From Mesotaenium endlicherianum (lineage: Eukaryota > Streptophyta > Zygnematophyceae > Zygnematales > Mesotaeniaceae), in assembly GCA_009602735.1 (NCBI GenBank), contig WELA01004349.1, positions 1-47,122 on the forward strand: a DNA stretch of 47,122 nucleotides. Reading direction: 5' to 3'. The position numbers and the translations under genes were made by a program. Below the pieces are notes generated by a model. That model ran no database searches and was not told the origin of the DNA. It saw nothing but the letters and a program-made list of their open reading frames with translations. Below are positions 9,782 to 19,324 of the stretch, one piece after another (the first letter of the stretch is position 1; every line of letters starts with the position of its first letter).

Positions 9782-11458
9782 ATGGCGCCCACCACACAAA
9801 AGGAGGACAGAAAGCGCAAGGCAGAAGAAGCCAGGAGGACAATGGAGCAATACCAGAAGGAGCTGGCGGCGACGTCCCTCACCAGGAGAGAACAAGAAAG
9901 GGTCCGCAAACAACAAGAGGCGGCAGAAGAGGCACAGAGGAAGAAGGATCAGGAAGCGGAAAACCTCAGGAAGGCTGAGGAGGAGAGACAGAAGAAACAG
10001 CAAGAAGAAGCGGCAGCGGCAGAAGAGGAGAAAAGAAAAAAGATTGAAGCGGACAGACAGAAGAGCTTGGCCACTTACAGGTATACTGTGGTGGGTGGCC
10101 AAAACTTCGATAACCTGAAGGAAGCATTGCTGGCAGCCCAGGAGATCAACAGGCTGGAACAGACAACACTGCTACAGAAGGAAGGAGCTACAGCACTGGA
10201 CAGGTACATCGAGACACACACCGGCGTGGTCCTTTACGAAGATTATGCTAAGATGGTGGGCTATACAGCAGAGCAGGCCCGGTATCTCGCAGATGATTCA
10301 GAGGACAAGCCGGTCCCCATACCGGGAATAGTGGGAGATCAGAGACTCATCCGGATGGTGAGCATGCGGCCCGATAGCTTTAAGGATACGGTATTCTACC
10401 TCACACTCCTGCCAGCTTACAATGAAGTTGAGAGAAGGAGCTGGGAGTACTTGGCCAGGGAAGCAGGACAGCAGATGTTCTCTCCCCACTGGTTCCCGTG
10501 TAAACTGAGGAAGGCTGAGCACGGACCCCAGTACTACCAGCAGCCAACAGACTGGAGGTGGATGACCGTCACAAATAAGAAGCAGGAGTGTGACCGAGCC
10601 CAACCGGATGACTTCCACTATGGCCTAGACGGCTATCTCATCCTACCACCTCACATTGCCCCTTGGGACCCCAGGCTGAATGGATGCCTGAGCAATATGA
10701 ATGCAGAGACCAAGGAACATAGGAGGAGGGGAAGAGACTACTTCTCTAAGGGAAAGCATGCCTTTGTCAAATGGGCAAAGAATGCAGGCCGGATAGATAT
10801 CAGTAGGCTGAAGGCCAAGCAACCTCCAGCGCGCCCTAAGAAAGGGAGGTCGGTAGACTACTCCATGTCTACTAGGGAGCAGGACGACTTAGTGGACGAG
10901 ACCCCTACTCTCTCCGAGGAGGAGGATGAGGAGGATGAGGAAGAAGAACAAGGCAGAGGAGAAGCATCAGCAGCAGGTACTCAGGATACCCAGGGACAGG
11001 CAGTGGCACTTCCTAAAGAACCACGATCAGGTGTGTGGAATGTGATCCCCGTTATGGCGACAACTGGACCCCGCGCTCGCTCCCCCAGCCCACCTGCCCA
11101 AGCAGGGGAAGAAGCTGATCTGACTGTACTGGGCAGCAGACACAGACAGAAATCCCCAGAGGACAGGGGTGCCAGAAGAGGGACACGCGGGTGGGCCAGA
11201 GGTATGCCAGCCTCCCCCTCCGCTCAGGGGCATGTACCTCTAGCCAATGTATTTCAGCATCCTACTGGAATGCCTGTCTATGTGGGAATCAACACCCAAG
11301 TGGTTGAAGAGCAGGCCACCATCCTCCGTTCTCCTCGAGGGCCAACTTTAGAGCAAACAGGGTTCTTTAGAAGGCCAGCTGACAGACCTAGAGGGCTGTC
11401 CAGATCTAGGTCCAGATCTCCGTCTCCTGACCCTGAAGCCCCAGGAACAACCCCTTAA
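9782..11458 (+). CDS. ORF3 of A1: accessory protein of unknown function in the env position
   Basis: I do not recognise this 558-aa protein. Residues 1-105 are a highly charged Glu/Lys/Arg/Gln helix, probably a long coiled coil. About 110-350 looks globular, rich in Trp and Tyr. An acidic run (EEEDEEDEEEE) lies near 375-395. The C-terminus is Pro/Ser/Arg-rich and ends in RSRSRSPSPDPEAP, an SR-like tail. No signal peptide or membrane segment is visible, so it is not a classical envelope protein. The start at 9782 has a good context and sits two bases after a predicted splice acceptor; an in-frame ATG at 9758 would add 8 residues. A2 keeps only the last third after an internal deletion. Confidence 0.75.
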   Translation: MAPTTQKEDRKRKAEEARRTMEQYQKELAATSLTRREQERVRKQQEAAEEAQRKKDQEAENLRKAEEERQKKQQEEAAAAEEEKRKKIEADRQKSLATYRYTVVGGQNFDNLKEALLAAQEINRLEQTTLLQKEGATALDRYIETHTGVVLYEDYAKMVGYTAEQARYLADDSEDKPVPIPGIVGDQRLIRMVSMRPDSFKDTVFYLTLLPAYNEVERRSWEYLAREAGQQMFSPHWFPCKLRKAEHGPQYYQQPTDWRWMTVTNKKQECDRAQPDDFHYGLDGYLILPPHIAPWDPRLNGCLSNMNAETKEHRRRGRDYFSKGKHAFVKWAKNAGRIDISRLKAKQPPARPKKGRSVDYSMSTREQDDLVDETPTLSEEEDEEDEEEEQGRGEASAAGTQDTQGQAVALPKEPRSGVWNVIPVMATTGPRARSPSPPAQAGEEADLTVLGSRHRQKSPEDRGARRGTRGWARGMPASPSAQGHVPLANVFQHPTGMPVYVGINTQVVEEQATILRSPRGPTLEQTGFFRRPADRPRGLSRSRSRSPSPDPEAPGTTP

Positions 11459-11536
11459 GGTGACACGCTGAAGAGGCAGTCAGTAAGGGAGGCTGGTCAG
11501 GTTCAGTTCCCTTATTTAAAATTTCTGCAGTTTAAT

Positions 11537-11553
11537 GTTGTCGAGGCGACAAC
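11537..11553 (+). other. Hairpin before the 3' polypurine tract
   Basis: GTTGTCG and CGACAAC form a perfect 7-bp inverted repeat around AGG. It is identical in A2 (24145-24161). Elements L and H carry a related CGAG(G)ACGTCGC motif at the same place, so this is a shared cis signal of unknown role just upstream of the polypurine tract. Confidence 0.65.
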
Positions 11554-11557
11554 AAGT

Positions 11558-11570
11558 TAAGTTGGAGGGA
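11558..11570 (+). other. 3' polypurine tract of A1
   Basis: TAAGTTGGAGGGA ends one base before the 3' LTR, the expected place for the plus-strand primer. A2 has TTGGAGAGA here. Confidence 0.7.
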
Positions 11571-11571
11571 T

Positions 11572-12292
11572 TGTAATGAATCAGTATATTAGTGGATATA
11601 ATATTCATTTAAATATAATAGTTAATTAAGTTCAGCCTGCTGAACTTTAGTTAATAGTCAGTCTGCTGGACTTTACATAATTATCAGTTTAATGACTCGG
11701 CCGAAAGCAGCAGGCTGAAGTCAACTTAAGTCAGCTTGCTGACACATTCTTTGACAGCCAGCTGACTTCCGTACTCGGTAGCAGCGAACTGCCTTGATAT
11801 GCATCTAAGTGCGATATGCTAGATGAATGGCCAGATGACATCCCTATGATGGATGGCTATTCGGGATGATGGGAGATGGCGGTGGATTTGGTTAACCGAG
11901 GTCCTACCAACGTGGTTAACTCCCGGGTAGGCGGTGCCATCGCACTGACCGTTGAACAGTAAACTCATTCCATGTACATACGCTAGGCATTGCTCTCGAG
12001 TTCGGCATTCGGAAACGAGGCCAACTCTCTTGTACAGCTTACTGAGAGAGATCTGAATCCAAGGCGAGAAGCCATTGATACGCACTGTCTTCTAACCTTG
12101 CTTATGTATGAGTTTACTGATTTGCATTATTGATGCTAGTTTACTCTCATTTGACTGACGAGTAGTATTCCCTGCTAGTGTATTGTCCTTTGCCGTTTAA
12201 ACGAGTTAACGGAAATACCATAAAGATTACTTGCTGATATAAAGATCTTTATTAATTGTTAAATCGCCTATTTGGTAAGTCGATTCATTTCA
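11572..12292 (+). repeat. 3' LTR of A1
   Basis: 721 bp, closely matching 3445-4216 but with three U3 repeat units instead of five and a changed TATA site. It ends GATTCATTTCA and is followed by CACTA at 12293-12297. Confidence 0.92.
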
Positions 12293-12297
12293 CACTA
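12293..12297 (+). repeat. Target-site duplication CACTA, right of A1
   Basis: Matches CACTA at 3440-3444, the other flank of A1. Confidence 0.9.
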
Positions 12298-13955
12298 AGA
12301 GTATGTGCGTATGCCCAAGTTATGGAGCTCATGGAGGCGTTCCAGATGTGTTTCTTGGAGCCTTGTGTGAAGGCTGACCTTCAAGAAGAGCCAGGAGTAT
12401 GTGGGAGTGAGCATCTAACCAAAAAGAAAATTATGATGGAGTTTGGTGCACCACGAGCGAGACTATGCGCTCATGCCTTGTGAAGATTATTACCGTCGCT
12501 TGATGGAGACTACGACCTTATGGATACGGACCTATGAGGAGGAGACCAAGTGTTATGGGGCTGATATGTCCTGCCTAAGATGGAGATATATGACAAAGAC
12601 CTGGACATGAAGCTAGGAAAATCAGCGCCTATACAAGCAAGCACGAGAGAGGCGTAAAATCTGGACTTGGGCACTTGAGTGGTAAGCGCCTTACCTTCAT
12701 GATGAGGGAGGGTAGTGTTATAGTTGTTTATAATGCCTGGAAGCAAGGTCAAGCCAGTACCATGAGTTCAGTTGTAACTAAGAGATGTGAAGTGGAAAGA
12801 AGCTTGAGAGCAAGTGCTTAGAAGATACTCAAATCTGTCCATGTTTGAGGGTTTTACGGGTAGGCGAGCGCGAGGGTAAAAGGTGGCAGATTTTGGCTAC
12901 ATTTTGCCTACTTAGGAGAGAGTGGGTAATATTTTGTCTGGAAGTCCTACATGATGTGAAGGGCCTAGTATGAGGTCTGCCCTGTATCATAGTCAAGTTT
13001 CAAAATCAGGGGTTTAAGCATGTGCCATTTGTAGGCGCGGGAGCTTGATATGTGTTGCGCGCGTATGCGTCCTACGAGCGTGAGGCACAAAGTGACGATC
13101 GCGTTTGAGTGTTAGACCTAGATTTAGACTCTGAAATTTTGTGGAGAGGTAGTCCTATGGGTTCAAATTTGGAGAAAGTAAGTTTTTTTATAAAAATATT
13201 AATTTAAGTTCTGACAGTGCCACATGGCGGTCTGCTAAACTGCCGTGTGAGCCTCATGTGTGAGGCATGGCGCAATCTGGTTTCATGGTCTTAGGCTTGG
13301 AATCAGGAGAAACAAAGCATACCAGTAAGTTTAGAGGGGTGATACTATGTAGATTGCACAACTTTCAGGCTAAAAATGTGAGAAAAAGTCAGGGGGGTGC
13401 CACTTGGCGTCTTGAGAGGTCACCACGAGTCACGCACACGAGTGAGAGAGTGCAATACCTCTACAAGGAGTATGGCTTAGAGCTAGAGGTAGCTAAGGGT
13501 ACCAGAAGCTTTGGGAACATAGTGGAGTAGGTTCATGATGTAATCTGGTCAAAATTATAAGAGCACCACGAGTAAGCCACATTGCGCGACGAGGAGCTGC
13601 CACTTGTCCAAGAGGGCAAAGAATGAGTATTTTGGTGATTTGGCGGACTATTATGCATTGGATCCAGCTTTGGAGTATGTGGACATGATGGTGGGAGTAT
13701 GTTACAGCCTTCATGAAGATATTGGCCTATCTCAAGACGAAGAAGTTGACGAGAATATGCACTTGTGTTAGGAGACGCCATGCGTGAAGCCAACGTATGC
13801 GATGGAACTTTTACTTAAAGGAGCAAGTTTGGAGTATTCAGTATTCATCTTGGAGCCTATTCAAGACCTGCAACTTGTATAATATATGTGTATATGTGTT
13901 GTTCTGGCGTATATATGAGCTCGATTCCTCATATGACGTCACTTATGCTTAGAAT
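12298..13955 (+). other. Right internal arm of element L, no gene found
   Basis: About 1.66 kb with only short ORFs (the longest is 87 codons at 13267-13530) and no recognisable domain. It is the continuation of 1893-3439 across the A1 insertion. Confidence 0.6.
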
Positions 13956-13987
13956 GCGCCGAGGACGTCGCATCTTGAGGAGGGGGA
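13956..13987 (+). other. Pre-polypurine motif and polypurine tract of element L
   Basis: GCGCCGAGGACGTCGC (13956-13971) is followed by GAGGAGGGGGA (13977-13987), just before the 3' LTR. H1 has GCGCCGAGACGTCGC and then CGGGGAGGTGA at the same spacing (34441-34475). The shared layout links this non-coding element to family H. Confidence 0.7.
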
Positions 13988-13990
13988 TGA

Positions 13991-14682
13991 TGTAGTTATG
14001 AAAGTGTAGTTTTTTTGTTTCTAGTATTTTATATGTGTAGAGTGTGATTTTAGAAGAACTTTGGCCTTTATTTCAAGTCATTTGGACAAGTATTGAGGTA
14101 GTTATGAATTTTGGAAGTTTTTAGTGAGTTTTTAATGTCACAGATTCTATTTAGTGACAAGGACAGGTTCAGTGACGAAAATTTCGGTTGGAGTCTAGGA
14201 AGTAGGACATTGAAACATGAGGGTTCAAAAACTACGTACGATTACGTTGAGTGCCGAAGTGATTGTGGAAATTCTAGAAACTCCGTGAGGAGTTAGTGGA
14301 TTATGTAGTAGAATATTTTAGAGCGTGATTGTGTGCGAGTGAGCGTGCTAGCTTGTCCAACTAGGCAAGGTCACCTACACGGGAGGAGCCATAGTAGAAG
14401 GTTCTGGAGGTACTTTGCTAGAGAGGACACTTAGAGTTGAAGCATAAAAAGAGGGAGTCTAGTCTACTCTAACCTTCGTATCTTGTACACGACTTTTCTT
14501 TATAAAGTGAGTTCTTTTCCACTCCTCTCTCATGTAGCCCTCTAACTCTTGCAAGGGTGGCATACCACCAGGCCACTCCACCTTGTGTATGCAACTAGGA
14601 AAGGTCCTCGTGCACGCTTCCACTCGCGGGTGAGGGTGTGTGAGTGTGTGTGGGCGCACTCCCCGCACCCTTCCCCCTTTCA
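13991..14682 (+). repeat. 3' LTR of element L
   Basis: 692 bp starting TGTAGTTATGAAAGTG and ending CCCCCTTTCA; it matches 1168-1878 along its length. The sequence right after it (CTCTA) does not match the left flank. Confidence 0.8.
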
Positions 14683-14683
14683 C

Positions 14684-15303
14684 TCTAGCTGTCTGACGTC
14701 AACAAGTTGCACATGAAGACTTGCTCTGATATGGTGGACCTGATTGACGATACCCAAGCAGCCTTGGAGAAGAAGGATGTGGAAGAAGCCAAGAAGCTCC
14801 TTACTGAAGGTCTGTCCACGATTTCTCAGAGAGCTAGGCAAATTAATACTGCAGATGCTCATGGTTGGAATGTGGTGGTGGAGGTGAATAGGTTCATGAA
14901 TTTGGGCAAGGCTGAGAATGAGTGGGAAAACAGCTATCTAAAGTCCTAGCTAAGAGGAAGAAGCCTGAACCTACTGCTGTTGCTCAGAAAAATGTCCAAA
15001 AACTACGACACAAGAGAATAGTCGACAGCGCTAGCCTATTCCTCAGGCAGTGAAGGACACATGGATTTGTTTCACTTGCAATGCTCCTGGCTATACTTCT
15101 AAGGCCTATGTGTATAACAAACCATATAATCAGGTCGCTCCGCAGATGGCTCAGCAGCAGTGAATCAGTTCAACCACCCCCCCCAGCAATTTAACTCTGA
15201 GTTCAACAACTTCAATGGCCCTCCTCGGTTACCTCACCCTGTCAACAATAGTAAGCAGCAGCCCCCAATACATAATAATTTTGCAGGCAACCAGAGGCAG
15301 GCA
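14684..15303 (+). pseudogene. Degenerate gag fragment of an unclassified retroelement
   Basis: The first 80-codon stretch (14707-14949) is helical and acidic. After a frameshift a basic stretch (AKRKKPEPTAV) leads to WICFTCNAPGYTSKAY near 15060-15110. That is a CX2CX4HX4C knuckle with His and the last Cys both changed to Tyr. An Asn/Gln/Pro-rich tail follows (QFNHPPQQFNSEFNNFN). The order matches a Gag C-terminus; stops and shifts make it a pseudogene. It abuts the end of element L and then an oppositely oriented integrase fragment. Confidence 0.55.
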
Positions 15304-15650
15304 TGCTGTGCTTGTTACCATGCTTGATGTGCTCTTCTTGTGCCTTCCGAATACCCGTCTTCGACATGTCCCCAATGTTGGCCATCTGCTCCATAAAAGC
15401 TTGTGTAGTAGGATTCTGAGGCTCCTTGGCCTTCTCCAACAAGATGTTCCCTGGATGATACACTTCTCTTCCATAAATTATAGTGAATAATGACTGCTTA
15501 GTCAAGCCCTGCATGCTGTTGTTGTAGGCAAACTCCAACCCTGGCAGCTTTTTGTCCCACTCTGAAGGATCTTCCATGGTAAAAGTCCTGAGCATCTCTT
15601 GCAAAGTTCTATTAAGCCTTTCACTCTGCCCGTCTATCGCCTAGTTTTTA
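15304..15650 (-). pseudogene. Integrase fragment of another Ty3/gypsy element
   Basis: On the minus strand, a sequence like SERLNRTLQEMLR leads into WDKKLPGLEFAYNNSMQ and the I(I)YGREV region. This is the part of a Ty3/gypsy integrase just after the catalytic Glu up to the start of the C-terminal domain. Only about 115 codons remain. It is not closely similar to the A, H or M integrases here, so it represents another family. The open frame runs on to about 15242, but the integrase-like part ends near the join with the degenerate gag. Confidence 0.65.
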
Positions 15651-16719
15651 GAACTTGGCCGGCCGTACAGGCCCCTCAGGTCGTTTCGTACGTTTTCTGA
15701 TACGTCCTCAATTATGAAATTCGGATTCGCCTCATACGTATGTACGGATTCGCCGTGCGTACAAAACGTGAGAGTCAAACTTGTATGTTGGGACACGCCG
15801 AAATACGTGAGTATTGGTGGAATAAACCGACTATAAATCGGAATAAATCGAAGAATTTGGTCATACGCGTAATACGGAGTATCACGATACTGAGTATTGC
15901 AATACGTACGATTCGGCCAAAAGAGGCTGTACGAGAGTATTTTAAACTAGGGATACGCCAAATTCTCGTACGACAATATACGCGTATAAATCGGTCAAGT
16001 TTAATCGTTTTTTTAATGGGGTAGCCGTTTTATTAGCATCGGATGAATTCGTCTTACCTGTTCACCACGTTGGCTTTGCCGCACGTATTCGCCTTACACG
16101 TAGTTTTAAAAAACAGACGGATAGACTCACAAAGAGTAGTGGTCAAGTACTGGTCAAGTACTGGTCTATTCAATTCGTGAGGGTGACCACAAACAAATTA
16201 ATATGCAGTTGATGCAAATTAATTGGCCACATAAGTGATGAGGAGGCCCGTATTGGTCAATCATTGAACGAACGGCCACAAACCAAAACGCTAAACAGAC
16301 TTTGATAAGGAACTAGCGGCAACCAGCACATTGCCAAACGAAACTCGTATCAGAAGCGTCCATTTTTGTGAAAGACGATGTGCAGTCGGTCGATAAAAAG
16401 AACGCGCCGTAAATACAGACGGTCAAGGGACTTGGAGTTGCCACGACGCGTTATCCTCAAATCCGGTACGTGCAAGGAGGTGACTCGTCAGGCTTTGTCA
16501 AAAGTTTGAAAACTTCTTTTTCCCTCGTTTAACCGCGTCAGTCTCACACGATTACGCACGTACTAAAATCGGGATCCGATTTAAAGCGTCGACACTAGCA
16601 TATTTGGCCGTAATTTGACGTATAATATTGAGCACCGCGTACCGTACAATTGACCTGTACGCCCACATGTGTACTTCGTATCTGGATTTGAAAACTAGGG
16701 TCTATATAAGGATGATAGG
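15651..16719 (+). other. Unassigned 1.07-kb region rich in TACG/CGTA
   Basis: I see no gene or element structure. The segment is dense in TACG and CGTA words, keeps many CpG sites compared with the surrounding elements, and has a small tandem duplication (GGTCAAGTACT, near 16140-16165). It forms the left flank of H2 and may be the oldest, least TE-like DNA in the window. Confidence 0.4.
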
Positions 16720-16914
16720 TGTAGTGAAACAGATAGATAAAGTACTTAGTGAAATGTAATGCTTTATCTATTGAAGACAAGGATCTTTGAACACAAGTGG
16801 TAGCTTCTTGGAAGAGAAATGGCTTCTTGAAAGTTAATATATTCCTGGGATTTGGCAAGTACAAGAGTGATTTTGGAATGTCTTTCTATGTTCTAGCTCT
16901 TGTTTATATACTTG
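16720..16914 (-). repeat. H2 3' LTR, distal part
   Basis: Minus-strand match to the last 195 bp of the H LTR, ending TTTCACTACA at 16720. It breaks at ACTTG (16910-16914), beside the TATA box, and resumes at 42083. Confidence 0.85.
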
Positions 16915-16936
16915 ACGACAATAAACTACCATACAT
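16915..16936 (+). repeat. 22-bp terminal direct repeat, left
   Basis: Begins ACGACAATAAAC and is identical to 42056-42077. The two copies mark both ends of the inserted block. They could be a long target duplication, a relic of an LTR end, or a repair product. Confidence 0.7.
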
Positions 16937-17519
16937 ACTCGTTTCTTCCTCAACATACTCGTTCAATGTTATCGTCCCCTCACAGACTCGCCGAACGATC
17001 GCGACAAATTAAGGCGTCAAAACAGCGCGAACGCCGTCGACGCTCGAAGTCGTTGCTAACGACCCTCCCTCCCTCCCTCCCTCCACCATGCCTCCTCCCC
17101 CTTAACCCCTCTCTCTCTCTAACACCCTCATAACTGGCAGGCGGCCATGGACGCCTGCAACAACGAGCGGCCGTGGCTGCCCAGCAGCAGGCGCTCCCGA
17201 CCTTTCCACCCCACGAACCCTGCTAGCGAGGAAGAGCGCCCTCTCCCACGACTCCATAGCGTGCTACCTCGCGGCCCAGGCGAGGCTCGGCCTCGCTCCT
17301 CCTCGCCATGGCCGCTCACGAAAAGCGCCCTAAGGACGCACTCCTTGAGCGAAAGCAAAGAGGAATGTGTTATGGCTGTCGTGCGTTACGAGGTCGGGTG
17401 CGCCACATTGGTACAAGCAACACATCATAAGCAAGCAGGCTTTGCTGCAATGAAGTCTATAATACATGCGGCTTCATAGCCAAAAAGGGAGTCAAGTCTC
17501 AAATGTTTTTACCCCTCCC
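16937..17519 (-). other. GC-rich 3' flank of element M, no gene found
   Basis: Holds CCCTCCCTCCCTCCCTCC-type repeats (about 17062-17083) and a CT run. A 110-codon plus-strand ORF (17147-17479) has no recognisable domain. On the minus strand, directly after the M stop codon, GGGGAGGGG could serve as a polypurine tract, but no LTR follows. Confidence 0.4.
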
Positions 17520-18563
17520 CTAGCTCTCAGCCTCTAGTTGATGGGCTGTGTACGCTAGCGCGAAGCAGTCAGTGCAGAACCAGTCGCCAGCTGGCACACG
17601 AGCCAGCGGCGGGCCGAGGCAGCCAATGTGGAAGCCGAGGTTGCAGCTGTCGCAGAGCAGCATCTTGGCCTCCTGGCCGAGACTGTGGCAGATGTGACAC
17701 GCCCAGTCTTTGGGCGGGCGCGCGTCGCGGGGGCAAATCTGCAAGTCAAGCTTAGGAAGGTGGCATGGTCTACAGTTCTTCGTGTGGTCCTTGTGAAGAC
17801 GGCCATCTGCGCCTTCCAGCTCCAGGAATCCTGACGCCAAGATGCGCTTGAAGCGCAGGATGACCGGTGAGCTGCTGATGTCAAGGGTGTTCTTTTTCTG
17901 GCGCCGCAGGTACACGAAGTCACCTGCAGAAAACTGCAACACCCGCGGACGATAGGCTCCTCCACGAGTCATGGCATACCTCAGCGTATCGCGATGCAAT
18001 GCGATGCTGAGGTTATCCATGGCCATGGGCATCAGGCGCTGAAAGAGCTGCGTATGCTACCTGATAAGAGCACTCCACATCTCGAGGCTGTCCAAGTCCA
18101 AGACGGTCTCGGCCACGGTCCTGGCTGCGGCGGGCAGGACTGGCTGGCGGCCGTAGAGAAGGAAGTAGGGAGAGTGAGAGGCCAAGGAGGCCTGCTTACT
18201 CAACCTGTATCCCATAGCCAACCACGGGAGGGCATCATCCCAGTGGGTGCTGTCGTGGGCAAGGCAGTACTTCCGCAACCCAAGCTTGACGATCTGCACC
18301 ATACGCTCTGCCAGGCCGTCAGCCTGTGGATGATCGCGGGAGGTGGTGCGGTGGTCGATCATAGAGCGCTCCAGCAGCTTCTGAAAGCTGCCCTGGAACT
18401 CCTTGCCTTGGTCGGTCAGTACCTCAGCGCAGCCGCCAAAACGGCTAAGGACCTGTTCAAGGAAGGCCTGAGTGATCCCCTCACTGGCCTTGCTGGGTAA
18501 AGGCACAAGCTCGATCCACTTGGACATGTGCTCAATCATCACCAAGACGTAGTGGTTGCCTCG
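17520..18563 (-). pseudogene. Element M piece C: integrase core, C-terminal domain and PHD finger
   Basis: The minus-strand frame starts RGNHYVLVMIEHMSKW, right after the A2 insertion. It contains the second integrase Asp (LTDQGKEF) and the Glu (HPQADGLAERM); the first Asp lies across the insertion in the 24.9-kb piece. A TAG at 18059-18057 interrupts, then the same frame continues with a GDFVYLRR module and ends in a PHD finger (17699-17565). Removing A2 and one GCGAG joins the two integrase halves in frame. Integrase inserts the cDNA; the C-terminal reader probably influences target choice. The frame ends at a stop at 17522-17520. Confidence 0.88.
17565..17699 (-). other. PHD finger at the C-terminus of the M integrase
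   Basis: Cys and His spacing is C-x2-C-x11-C-x2-C-x4-H-x2-C-x14-C-x2-C, the canonical C4HC3 PHD pattern. It has the typical MLLCDSC, FHIGCL, PPL and GDWFC signatures. PHD fingers bind histone H3 tails, often at lysine 4. It occupies the position where families A and H carry a chromodomain. All eight zinc ligands are intact even though the element is dead. Confidence 0.92.
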
Positions 18564-18568
18564 GCGAG
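18564..18568 (+). repeat. Target-site duplication GCGAG, left of A2
   Basis: GCGAG precedes the A2 5' LTR and recurs at 24896-24900 after its 3' LTR. With one copy removed, the M integrase frame is continuous. Confidence 0.92.
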
Positions 18569-19290
18569 TGTAATGAATCTGTATATTAGTAGATATAATA
18601 TTCATTTAAATATAATAGTTATTTAAGTTCAGCCTACTGAACTCTAGTTATTAATCAGTCTGCTGGACTTAATATTTAATACCAGTTTAATGACTCAGCC
18701 GGAAGCAGCAGGCTGAAGTCCATATAAGTCAGCTTGCTGACACATTCTTTGACAGCCAGCTGACTTTTTGTACTCGGTAGCAGAGAATTGCCTTGATATG
18801 CATCTAAGTACGATATGCTAGATGAATGGCCAGATGACATCCCTATGATGGATGGCTATTTGGGATGATGGGAGATGGCGGTGGATTTGGTTAACCGAGG
18901 TCCTACCAACGTGGTTAACTCCCGGGTAGGCGGTGCCATCGCACTGACCGTTGAATAGTAAACTCATTCCATGTACATATGCTAGGCATTGCTCTCGAGT
19001 TCGGCATTCGGAAACGAGGCCAACTCTCTTGTACAGCTTACTGAGAGAGATCTGAATCCAAGGCGAGAAGCCATTGATACGCACTGTCTTCTAACCTTGC
19101 TTATGTATGAGTTTACTGATTTGCATTATTGATGCTAGTTTACTCGCATTTGACTTACGAGTATTATCCACTGCTAGTGTGTTGTCCTTTGCCGTTTAAC
19201 CAGTTAACGGAAAATACCATAAAGATTACTTGCTGATATAAAGATCTTTATTTATTGTTAATCGCCTATTTGGTAAGTCGATTCATTTCA
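18569..19290 (+). repeat. 5' LTR of A2
   Basis: 722 bp, TGTAATGAATC to GATTCATTTCA, with three U3 repeat units, TATAAG box and intact GTAAGT donor. It is followed by a TGGTATCGGAGC primer binding site (19292-19303). Confidence 0.92.
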
Positions 19291-19324
19291 GTGGTATCGG
19301 AGCTGTTATCACAGTCTTCTTTGT

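Larger units (their letters stand above)
3445..12292 (+). mobile_element. A1: essentially intact Ty3/gypsy chromovirus with an extra 3' ORF
   Basis: This 8,848-bp element has two LTRs, a primer binding site, gag, a -1 frameshift signal, pol, a third ORF, a polypurine tract and a perfect 5-bp duplication. Pol runs open from the frameshift site to its stop (about 1,267 codons), and the RT and integrase catalytic residues are present. Nothing clearly inactivating is visible, so it could have moved recently. The 5' LTR is 51 bp longer than the 3' LTR because of two extra U3 repeat units. Confidence 0.93.
1168..14682 (+). mobile_element. Element L: non-coding (LARD-like) LTR retrotransposon, split by A1
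   Basis: Two direct LTRs (1168-1878 and 13991-14682), a primer binding site and a polypurine tract define the element. With A1 (3445-12292) removed, about 3.25 kb of internal DNA remains, with no recognisable gag, protease, RT or integrase and only short random-looking ORFs. That is the structure of a large retrotransposon derivative mobilised in trans. The flanks (CACAA left, CTCTA right) do not form a duplication, so one end may have been rearranged. Its pre-polypurine motif and LTR start resemble family H, a possible helper. Confidence 0.7.

Noticed and set aside
9782-11458. ORF3 as an envelope protein
   Set aside because: There is no signal peptide, transmembrane helix, furin-like site or fusion peptide; composition is coiled coil, acidic and SR-rich.
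17147-17479. A 110-codon plus-strand ORF as a host gene
   Set aside because: No recognisable domain, CT-repeat context and random composition; nothing supports expression.
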